Positions 26,052 through 34,700 of a stretch of 64,000 nt of DNA are shown here, piece by piece. The translations under genes and the position numbers were made by a program. Source of the DNA: Kryptolebias marmoratus (lineage: Eukaryota > Chordata > Actinopteri > Cyprinodontiformes > Rivulidae); NCBI RefSeq assembly GCF_001649575.2, contig NC_051436.1, forward strand, positions 14,494,905 to 14,558,904. The letters are read 5' to 3'. The notes beneath the pieces are model-generated. The model saw only the letters and a program-made list of their open reading frames with translations, had not been told where the DNA came from and ran no database searches. Every line of letters starts with the position of its first letter. The stretch's first letter is position 1.

Positions 26052-26075
26052 CACACACACACACACACACACACA
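26052..26075. repeat. (CA)n microsatellite next to the PACS1 exon 1 donor
   Basis: Twelve CA units on the plus strand, hence (TG)n or (UG)n in the PACS1 pre-mRNA, beginning about 12 nt after the exon 1 donor at 26,087. Confidence 0.9.
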
Positions 26076-26087
26076 ACCTTCACGTAC

Positions 26088-26236
26088 CTCGGCACGCAGC
26101 TGGGCGAGGAGCGGTCCACCTCCCAGGTGGCGTACAGGTTCATGTGGACGGGCCGGTTGGAGGTGATGCTCACCGGCTTGGAGGGCTGCGGCGAAGGGAC
26201 GCCCCCAGTCCGCGGGAGCCCTCCTCGCTCCGACAT
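26088..26236 (-). CDS. pacs1: PACS1 (phosphofurin acidic cluster sorting protein 1), coding exon 1
   Basis: PACS1 is a cytosolic sorting adaptor that links acidic-cluster cargo to AP-1 and retrieves it from endosomes to the trans-Golgi network. The exon encodes 49 codons plus two bases, starting MSERGG and ending with the family signature [13 protein letters not shown] followed by CVPR. The start is supported by an in-frame TAG 13 codons upstream, an A at -3, and a family-like N-terminus. The exon ends at a GAG/GTACGT donor that splits the final arginine, as in PACS genes. The N-terminus is far shorter than the glycine/serine/glutamine-rich one of mammalian PACS1 and its opening resembles PACS2 (MAERG), but the [12 protein letters not shown] spelling and the adjacent SF3B2 gene favour PACS1. 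Further exons must lie left of the window. Confidence 0.85.
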
Positions 26237-26760
26237 CCTGGAGGCTGGAAGAGACGGCGCTTTCAGACGGAGCTAGTAGAGGAGGAGGTGGCGGCGGTGG
26301 TGGTGGGGAACCACTCGAAGCAGCCTGCCGTCTCCGCGTCGGCTCCTTTCTTCCCTTTTTCTCCCTTTCTCCTTTGCTCCTTTTCCTCCTTTCTCTTCGG
26401 GCTCCAGCGGGCGCGAAACGCTTTAACGGAAACTTGATCCGGTCGGTGCTAATCAACGGGAAACAGTGGAAACATTCCCGTGGTTTGAGGTGAGGGGAGG
26501 AGCGTTCGTACCGGAAATATATAGTTCCCCCGTGTGTGTGTCCCTTTGCAGGACGTTCGGCTCGGTTCGGCTCGGTGTGTGCTGCTCTGGTTGGTGGCGT
26601 TGTGTCGGCGCAGGAAGCGGAAATCTGCCTCGGAGAAGTCGCTCAGTGAGCAGAAACCGACGAGAACAACGCCTCTTCAGCCGGAGAGAGAACGTAGAGC
26701 GAGCCCCGAGCGCGAGGCAGGGGGAATTCCGACTCTGTTCCGGGATCCGAACCTTTTGAC
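26237..26760 (-). promoter_or_regulatory. pacs1: PACS1 CpG-rich promoter and 5' leader
   Basis: Compared with its AT-rich surroundings this stretch is GC-rich and dense in CpG (for example GCGGGCGCGAAACG near 26,410 and GAGCCCCGAGCGCGAGG near 26,702), as expected for the promoter of a broadly expressed vertebrate gene. No TATA box is apparent. The transcription start cannot be placed from sequence alone. Open frames on both strands here are the usual by-product of GC-rich sequence. Confidence 0.6.
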
Positions 26761-26764
26761 TCAG

Positions 26765-27430
26765 TTTTGACCAAAAGAGCCGGTTCTTTCCGTTCTCAAA
26801 CGGCACTTCACGCTGTTCAACTTCAAGCTTTTATGATTAAGCCACTCTTATGTATAGTCCAAATCACAATGCCTTTATTGTTACTGTAAAATACAATAAA
26901 AGTAGCATTAGAATTAGCATTAGAATTAATTAGCATTGCAGTACATTCATACTAAACTCTGTGTTTTTATCATGAGAATTAGCATAATATTCATACTAAA
27001 CCTTTTATGTTTTTATCTTCATTATTAGCATTAGCTTTAGCATTCCAACATAGTTTAGTTTAAAATAGTCCTACCAATCTTCAAATGTAAGCTTTAAAAT
27101 AAGAATTTTACATTTAAATAATGTTTGACATGTAAAATAAACAAAGACATAAACACTACACACTCTATTTATCTCTGCTCTCTTCTAAATACTACCCTGC
27201 CATGTTTGTTGCTTTGTACCCCACTGTTTTTTTGTTGTTTTGTTATTTCAAAAAGGTCTGTGAGATTATTTAATTATTGCTCAGCAGTGTGGCTCATATT
27301 CTATTGTGTGTACAAAATATATTCACATTGTTTGAAACAAAATCTCTCAGACGAGAGCCAGCTTCCATAGCTCGCCTAAATGAAGAGGCCGTTAGAGCCG
27401 GCTCGGTTGCGACTGCACATCACTACAGAG
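26765..27430. mobile_element. Non-autonomous element with GAGCCGGCTC-type inverted ends
   Basis: The left end has AAAAGAGCCGGTTCTTTCCG and the right end, in reverse complement from about 27,427, GTAGTGATGTGCAGTCG followed by GAGCCGGCTCTAACGGCC. Such ends are typical of fish elements with a GAACCGGCTCTTT terminus (hAT-like, inferred). It abuts the PACS1 promoter. Interior 26,880-27,060 is a degenerate tandem repeat (listed separately). No transposase. Confidence 0.45.
26895..27055. repeat. Short tandem repeat with TTAGCAT units
   Basis: Contains ATTCATACTAAACTC and ATTCATACTAAACCTTTT about 53 bp apart, each followed by a TGTTTTTATC block and TTAGCAT, flanked by repeated GAATTAGCATTA. About two units plus partial ones. 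Confidence 0.6.
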
Positions 27431-28559
27431 CACGAGACACACAGGAACTGACCAATCACATGCTGCAGCTGTGTTGTTGTGTTTTTTTTTAAACCCGCCT
27501 TTTTTAATATTTAAAACAATCTGCTGTTCCTTGTAGATAATCTTTATTTTTACAATAAGGATTACTCGTCAGATACTTGCGTTAAATAATATTTGAGTCA
27601 GTATTATTGCAGATTTTTAAATGTGACATCATCAGTTGATGCCATGTAGTGGCATGGAGTTTGGAGTTTGCTGTTCATTGTATTTTTCTGTACATTAAAA
27701 GATGGTATATACAGTTGTATTACTACAATATGTAGTCAAGGTTTGACGATCCAAGGTTGTAAATAAAAGTCTTTAGGATCACAGAACGCAGCTGTTAGGC
27801 GTTATTCATGTTAAGTACATCTGAGCTAAATACAGCCAGAATTGGCCCATCTCAAATGGTCCCTGACCTTACGTGTAAAATAAAAGTATTTACTTCTTTT
27901 TTTTATCCTTGTTTCCAACCTAAACTGTTCTTCGCCTGGCTCATAAGGTCAGTAGGTAAGCTAGAAAAATCTGGTTAAAGCAGAATATCTTTTTCCCAAA
28001 CCAGTCAACCTACAATTTTGCAGTACAGGTTAACTACATGCTGTCATTGAACTAAAATAGACAGAGAGAAAAACAAATATTCTGCCTAAGTGTCTTCAAA
28101 AGATGCCGTTAAGATGCGTATGATAGATAAAAGTGTTTCTGTTCAATCGGGGGGGTCCTTTGACTGCTTTCACTGAGTCAATATGTTCCTCTGGGGGAAT
28201 GGAAACGTTTCCAGACTCGAATGTTTGGAGTTTGGAGTCCTGGTGTTTTTCTGTTGATCATCGCAGAGAAACTCTTCTATTTTTGCTCCACTGACTTGAG
28301 TCTGAGGTGTCGCTGAAAGATTCCCATTAGTCACCTACAAAGATGCAAAACCGGTTGCGGGTAAACCGTGCTTTCATTTCATTACATAACCTTTTACCTT
28401 CTTGTAGCTGTTAGGTATGGCAGTCAGAGAAGTACGGGAAACCACCTGTGGGACAGATTTAGCTAATGTTATGAAGACAATAATGAGGTCATTGTGTTAA
28501 CAAAAAAAAAAAAAAAGATCTGACAAAGGTTTACTTCCCACTTTTGTCTGCTTTGGAAC

Positions 28560-28840
28560 TGCCAACTAGAAGCCATTCCCTGCCTTTATTCAGACCTGGC
28601 TGCCTGACACTGCGACATGAAACAGGTGCAGCGCCTGCAGCCTCAGGTGACAGAGGCAGGACTCTGATTACAATCTCAGAATCTGATTATGAGTCAGAAG
28701 GTGACCTAATGGCAGCGTCACAGGCGCCTCGCGTGGCTGGCTGCCATCGGCGAAGGCAAATTATCACAGCGGTGATCAGGGCTTACAATAAACCTGATGT
28801 GTGTGTTCACGGCAGCCTGGAGATGAGCTCATAATGGATT
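28560..28840. promoter_or_regulatory. Candidate conserved non-coding element upstream of PACS1
   Basis: High-complexity, repeat-free sequence with E-box-like CAGGTG and CACCTG-type cores, GATTACAATC, TCATAATGG and CTAATGAAGC. An open frame spans it on the plus strand but shows no recognisable protein. Function is inferred only from texture. Confidence 0.2.
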
Positions 28841-30394
28841 CTAATGAAGCACTACAGGGAGCATGTTTCATCTGAAGTCTTCCTAAAGGTTATACAGCGT
28901 CGGAAACCCGTTAAACCAGAACAAACTTTATAACAATCGGACAAAATGGGTAAAAAAAAAAAAAAAGAATATTTCACTTGCAGTTTTGAAGAGGAAATTC
29001 AGAGCACAGATATAATGGAAATCAATGAGTGTGTGAACTCTTGCATTCTGGGGGGATTCAAGAGAAAAAGCCCAGGTTCTGTGACTGTGAAGGACACAAT
29101 GGGTGTAAGAGGACAAAAATGCCTACTTTTTGATGTATAACACTGAAGGACAAGTGTGAAAACTGAAAATACAAGGAGTATGTTCGCCAAAACCTTTGAA
29201 AGTTTCAGCGCGATGGTTAGAGTGAATGACATCATCACACTCCAAGTTGAACATTTTGTAGTAAAACCTCTAAAACTCATAAAACTTAAACAGTGATTGT
29301 GTAACAGTTGGTAAAGATATCAATGTTATCATGCTATTAGATGTAAATATCTGACTTTTATATTATCTGATTCATATGATCATTGGAGTTTTATAGTTTC
29401 TCTCATGTATCATTGGGAAAGCAAACATATAGAAGGTAATAAATCATCCACTGAACTTTAAAAGCATAGTTCTGCTTGATTTTTGGATAATCGTCTGATT
29501 AAATTGAACCCAGTCCACCATCCCTTCTCTGTGTGCTCTTTTTAACACTCTTTTCTCACCAGCAGGAGTGCCCGCCATTGATAAACCGATTAGAATCAAG
29601 CAGATTAAAACCTGGTCACGGGATAATCCTAAATTACATTATACAGAGCCAGCGCACCGAATCTGCAGAGTCATCAAGTGAAACCACACAGAGAGCTCAA
29701 TTAAACCTCCACCTTTTCTTTGGCAAGACGCAGACTGTGTACGGCACACAGTGACAATTATTAACATATAGTGATTGCAGGAGTGGACAGCAGCATTTGC
29801 GTTTTGTTTAAAGTACGTCAGCATCTTGTGCACTGCAGTGTCGAGGCTAAAAAGTGCAAATGAAACTGAAGTGTTGTGATTATCAGTGCTTTGGTTAGTT
29901 AATGTCACAGTGTCCCTGAGAAAACCTGCTTGGAGTCAGAATGTCTCCCAACATCAGGAAAACGTCTGCCTGAGAGCGTTGTGTTTTGTCTTATTACTGC
30001 CGTGGAGATAAGCAGGAAACATAAGCGTTGTTGCTGCAACTCTCAGCAGAGAGAGAGACTGCAAAGACTGTCTGAACCACAGGTAACTCTAATTGTGATC
30101 GTTCTAATAAATCTCCCAGCTGTCGGCCCTCGAGTCCTTTGTTTAATTATGAAGAAAAATACCCACAACATCATCAGTGAGATTTAAATTTCTGTCCCAA
30201 AGCTGAAGAAGGCGTACTTAAAGGCGAGGCGGTGTGAAATCCAGAGCAGACACACACAGAGATCATAAAACTGCCGCTGTGAGATGGAAATATTCTCCCT
30301 CAGTAATAATGTCTTGTCTTAATCAGCTCCACAAACTGTTTAGACAACAGAGGCACCCTTTCAGGATGGTAAACAGGTTGGATCTTAACAGTCT

Positions 30395-30615
30395 GTCTGT
30401 GTGTGTGTGTATACCTGGTCTTTGTTACCTCTTTAGGACCTTTTCACCAACCTTGTCAGGACCGCTAATCACATTCGGGTTAGGGGTTATGGCTCAGGTT
30501 TGAGCTGAGTTTAGGTTAGGCCTGTGCTGGTAATGGTTAAGGTTAGGATTAGGCTACATAAATGAATGCAAGGTCCTAATAAAGATAGAAACATGAATGT
30601 GTGTGTGTGTGTACC
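30395..30615. repeat. GT-flanked repeat with GTTAGG telomere-like core
   Basis: GT-rich ends (30,397-30,411 and 30,597-30,613) flank a core with AGGACC, GGGTTAGGGGTTATGG and GGTTAAGGTTAGGATTAGG, followed by AAGGTCCTAATAAAGATAG. This matches the form of a dispersed fish repeat in which a GTTAGGGTT-rich core sits between AGGACC-type arms and GT microsatellites. Confidence 0.6.
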
Positions 30616-31334
30616 AGTGACCGAGTCAGCATGTTGCTGCTGCAGTATGTAGGTCACTGTGCTGCTTCTCAGACAGCCATGTGACCGGCGCCTCCAAAGT
30701 CCTCTGCTGCCACCCAGCTGACGCAGCACAGACTGCAGCTGGTTGGCTCAATTTGTGTGGCAGCTGAAGAATGCTCCTTTGCCAACGCTTAGTAGTTTAA
30801 TTCCAAATTTCCCCAATCTACGTGTTAAAGCATCTCTTTGTTAAGACCCTTAACCCTACTTTAACTCTGAGACGTTCATCTGTGTGTATACTATCATACG
30901 TACACTAATTCAAGATGGCTGCCACAGGTAGATGACATTATCCAAAACAAATCTTCAGACTATGTACGATGATGGAGTCTGACCAGATTAAACTAGAAAA
31001 GTGCTAAATAAAAACAACAGTTTCAAAGTTTTGTCAGCTTATACTTCCAACTTTTGGATGAGTGTTTAAGTGACCAGTTCTCATCAGAAACAAACTTCAA
31101 ACCACATCATCATAAGAGATCGCTACCCCGCTTTGTAAAAACAGGGTTACACATCTTGTCTGTGTCGTCACGAAGCCCTTAGCTGTTCAGCACCAGCTAA
31201 TACGGTGCAGCAGCCGAAGGTTCTGTGGCTGAAACACATCAGCTGACTCAGGCTTAAAAACCAAACAAAACTCTCTAAGCCAGTCTATTCCCAAAGAGTC
31301 AAAAAACACTAATGTTAGGACAAAACAGCTGTGG

Positions 31335-31643
31335 AGGTTTTATCATATCATTTATTTACAAATAAAAAAAAGAAAAAGAAAAAAAAAATGGTGAAAAAAT
31401 AGCGAAGACCTTAAAAGTACGTGTCAAACAGGAAATACCACTCTCATCTGACACCAATTACAAAAATCCAGCCTGCCGACATTACTGAAATATAAACGAT
31501 GACAAAGAAACAGAACCTGTATTCACAGGTTACTGATCTAACAGGTGATTGGTGTTGTAGACTGCCTCCTCTGAAACAGAAATCGGAGCACGTCTCCTTC
31601 ACTTCCTGTTGTGTCCGGCTCCATCGCAGCGCTCCGCCTTTCT
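31335..31643 (-). other. sf3b2: SF3B2 3' UTR
   Basis: Sequence after the SF3B2 stop codon on the minus strand. A canonical AATAAA (31,351-31,356 on the plus strand as TTTATT) lies about 290 nt after the stop. Cleavage is expected within about 10-30 nt beyond it, so the end is approximate. Confidence 0.6.
31351..31356 (-). terminator. sf3b2: SF3B2 polyadenylation signal AATAAA
   Basis: Minus-strand AATAAATGATATG; it is the first canonical hexamer placed suitably downstream of the SF3B2 stop codon. Confidence 0.65.
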
Positions 31644-31715
31644 CTAGAACTTGAACTCTTTGTATTTCTTGGCGCTGCCTCGTGTGTCCTGCGGCTGGGC
31701 CTTCCTCTTTTTTTG
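31644..31715 (-). CDS. sf3b2: SF3B2 coding exon 22 (terminal)
   Basis: Residues 843-865 and the TAG stop (31,644-31,646). Encodes QKKRKAQPQDTRG and the conserved C-terminus KKYKEFKF, identical in pattern to the vertebrate protein. Confidence 0.95.
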   Translation of the reverse strand, partial: QKKRKAQPQDTRGSAKKYKEFKF

Positions 31716-34700
31716 CTGTTTGGTAACAAAGACAAAAACAGAGTGGAAGTGGACCTCTATTAATACTTAAATATCACCATTAGGAGGAAAACCAGGGGAT
31801 TAAGTTCCTTATTTTTCTTTAGCTTATAAACAGAGCTGCTGTCAGTTTTGTTTTTCTTTCCTGGACAGCTCTAGTTGTGAAGTGGGGCTTTAAAAAGAAA
31901 CATTTACTTCTTTTTTATATATATATATAAACTGAACAGATTTAATCTATTCATAAATAAAAAAAAGAAAAATTGCACTTTCTGCAAAATGCTGAATGGC
32001 TTTGCTGAAATTTGTGGAAAATGCTGACTTAAAGCTAAAAGTAGCAAAAGCCTGGCTAAAAGCAGCAAAAGGCTAGCTGAAAGCTAAATGTATCAAAATA
32101 AAACAAAGAGAGCAAAAAATGCTGAATGTTTTTGAAGAAATTAAAAAGACCTCAATGTGTTTCTAAAATATTCATAAATAAATACAATATAATCGAATTT
32201 TGAAATGTATACAACAAAAAAAGTATAAAAGAAGTGTGTGCGTTTGTGTGAATGCCAAATCAGCATTCACACACAGCGATGAGTCAGCGATAAGACCTGT
32301 TGGGTACCTTCTGTTTTGCGGCGTGCTCGGCCACCATGTCGCTGAAGTCCTCCTTCTCCACCTGGGCCTGCTGCTCTCTGACGTGCTCCTCGTACTTCTG
32401 TGTCATGGCCATCGGATCGAGCTCCAGCTCCTCGGGAGCCAGGGCCACCTCCACACCCTGGGACTCCTGCCCCCCGCCGGCCTTACGACTTGCCATTGCC
32501 TGGAGACAGAACAGAGAAGCGAGAAGGATAAGAGAAGGGGGCTGAAGATGACTGATCCACGGAGGAGCATTTTAAACTCGTTGCCCCGCCTTACCCCTGA
32601 CATGTCGTAGATGTGTGTGGAGCCCATCATGGCCCCTCCTATGGAGCCAGTTCGTCTCTCTGCCAGGACAGTGAAAAGCTGTGGTGTCTCATTCCTGAGA
32701 CAAAAAGGAATATGAAACAAAAACAAGGATTTATGCTCGTTATTATGATTTACATTTAAATGCAAAATTTTATTTTAGGAGGAAAGTCTCAGACAGCTTC
32801 CACATGTTTTCCCCTTGTACACACAAAGCCATTGCTACTTCTCCAACATGCATGTGCTCATATTCTTACTACTTTTGGCTCATCTGAATCCTACATTTAA
32901 CTCATGGGCCTGCAGTTACACTGTGGTCCAGTAGGTGGCGATAAAACACTGATTTGACATTTGGGTGCTATTGTAGTCCCTGATTGATCAACTGAACCAA
33001 AGTGGATAACAGCGATTCTCCTCACAAAATTTCTCCTGTACTTGTACTTCTGTCCTGGATCTTTGGCGCCACCTTCTGAATAGTAGTTTTATCAATTTAA
33101 ATGCATTGCTGACACAGTGTGAATGCAATTTTGTCACAAAATTCTTAGCTGCACATCATCACCGACAGGTACAAATGACAAAAAAAAAACCTTAATCAGT
33201 TCTGCATTCCTCTACATTCATGAATTCATCATCTGTTGATACCTTAATCTTACTGCTACACCATAAATCAAATTAAAGCAGCAGCGTAGCTGTGACAGTT
33301 CGGGGCGACTGTGACTCACCCATCCATGGCCTCCTCGATCTTCTTCTTTCTAAGCTCAATCTCTGGCGTCTCCATGCCGGTCGGGACCGTCGAGTAGCCT
33401 CCAGGAGTGATCAGCCCACTGAAACACACAAAGACGCGTCAAAGGAATCAAATCGCTGCGTTTGTCTATTTGAGGATGTGTTTCCTGATTGGATCAAGAA
33501 ATGAAAAAGATCCTAAACTGGGGAGCATGAAGAGCTGAACTCAACCGTGTAAAACACAAACACACACACACACCCCACTATGAACTGGGCCCTACGGTTA
33601 AGCACTGCACTCGAAGATAATTAGATGTTAAACATCCCATTAACTGAACCAATTTCTTCAGTTAAATACCAATCAGAATGATAAAGGTCAGTAGACTTTC
33701 TAATAACATGGTAAATTAAGCTAAATGTGTTTTGTGTGTGTGTACTGTGTGTGTACTGATGACAGTAAAATAAAACTGGCTTCTAATCTCACAGCTCCTT
33801 GAAAAGAATCCCTAAGAAGATTCACAGATTCTTGCTTTCCATTATCTTCGATGAAGCACCGACAATAATTTGCGGGTTAAGCACCTGTCTGCTGGTGTGA
33901 AAAAGCCAGTTTCATCTGGCTTCTCTTCATCGCTCTCCTCTTCCTCTTCTTCCTCGGACGATTCTTCATCCGAAGGCTCCAGCTCTCCCCACGGAGTGCG
34001 GTCCACCTCCTCCTCCTCGGCTTTAGCCTGAACACAGAAGACATGTTAGCCAATCAGAAAACACAGAGAGCACACCAACTCGTGAAGTCTGAGAGCGACA
34101 AATATGAAAACAGGAAACAAGTCACTTTTACAGTAAAGAGTTCAGTTTTTTTTCTGAAATATATGCAAAGCTAGTTATGAATCATTCATGAATGTATCTA
34201 AAAATGTGTTGACATTTATATAATACAAAGAACTTCTCAAACAAATATGTAAACATTTAGGACAGGGGTGTCAAACTCCAGGCCTCGAGGGCCGCGGTTC
34301 TGGGAGTTTTAGGTTTTTCTGCTCCAACACACCTGATTCAAACTGTTTAATTACCTCCTCACCAAATCATCAAGTTCTCCAGCAGCATGGCAACAAGTCA
34401 TCCATTTAAACCAGGTGTTTTAAAGCAATAACATCTAAAACATGCAGGAGAGCGGCCCCCGAGGAATGGAGTTTGACACTCCTGATTTAGGATCTGCAAC
34501 AACCTTCAACTTAAAATTTTTCTGAAATATTCTGAAGGGTGACAAGACAGTTACTGTCCTAAATTCCAACATTTTTCTTCTAAAAAGCCCTGAAGTCATT
34601 TGAAGCTTACTTTTATAACAATCTAAGCTGATGAAATGCCAACACTTTGATGTATAAACTACAGAAAATATGTAAAAAGAACCAAAATCAAAAACAAGCA

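Larger units (their letters stand above)
1..26087 (-). other. pacs1: PACS1 intron 1 (non-coding, repeat-bearing)
   Basis: The PACS1 exon 1 donor lies at the right edge of this stretch and no next PACS1 exon (the family motif after CVPR begins with LFSLTLKK-like sequence) could be found on the minus strand, so I read it all as first intron. PACS1 genes are known for a very long intron 1. Open frames here are short, mostly low-complexity and unrecognised. Recognisable content is listed separately: transposon remnants near 1.05, 3.6, 6.2, 9.2, 14.5, 15.6, 20.1, 22.5 and 25.2 kb. Positions 1-1,040, 1,810-3,560, 4,080-6,190, 7,060-9,240, 10,280-14,500, 15,910-20,100, 20,210-22,460 and 23,610-25,130 otherwise hold AT-rich sequence, homopolymers and (GT)n runs. 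The left end of the intron is outside the window, so undetected small exons or a nested gene remain possible. Confidence 0.6.
27431..31330. other. Intergenic interval between PACS1 and SF3B2
   Basis: No gene is recognised. The stretch holds AT-rich sequence, poly-A and GT runs, a GTTAGG-rich repeat (30,395-30,615) and a high-complexity block at about 28,560-28,830 that could be conserved non-coding sequence. Both flanking genes are transcribed leftward, so this contains the downstream flank of SF3B2 and distal PACS1 promoter sequence. Confidence 0.6.

Noticed and set aside
25914..26456. 180-codon minus-strand frame covering the PACS1 exon in another frame
   Set aside because: The PACS1 frame carries the conserved NLYATWEVD motif; this frame continues into the TG repeat (CVCVCV) and intron.
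26466..26770. Plus-strand frames of 97 and 78 codons upstream of PACS1
   Set aside because: They lie in a CpG-rich promoter, overlap each other in different frames, and encode arginine-rich low-complexity sequence typical of such regions.
30430..30560. Interstitial telomere array
   Set aside because: Only a few degenerate GTTAGG-like units within a known style of GT-flanked dispersed repeat, not a (TTAGGG)n run.
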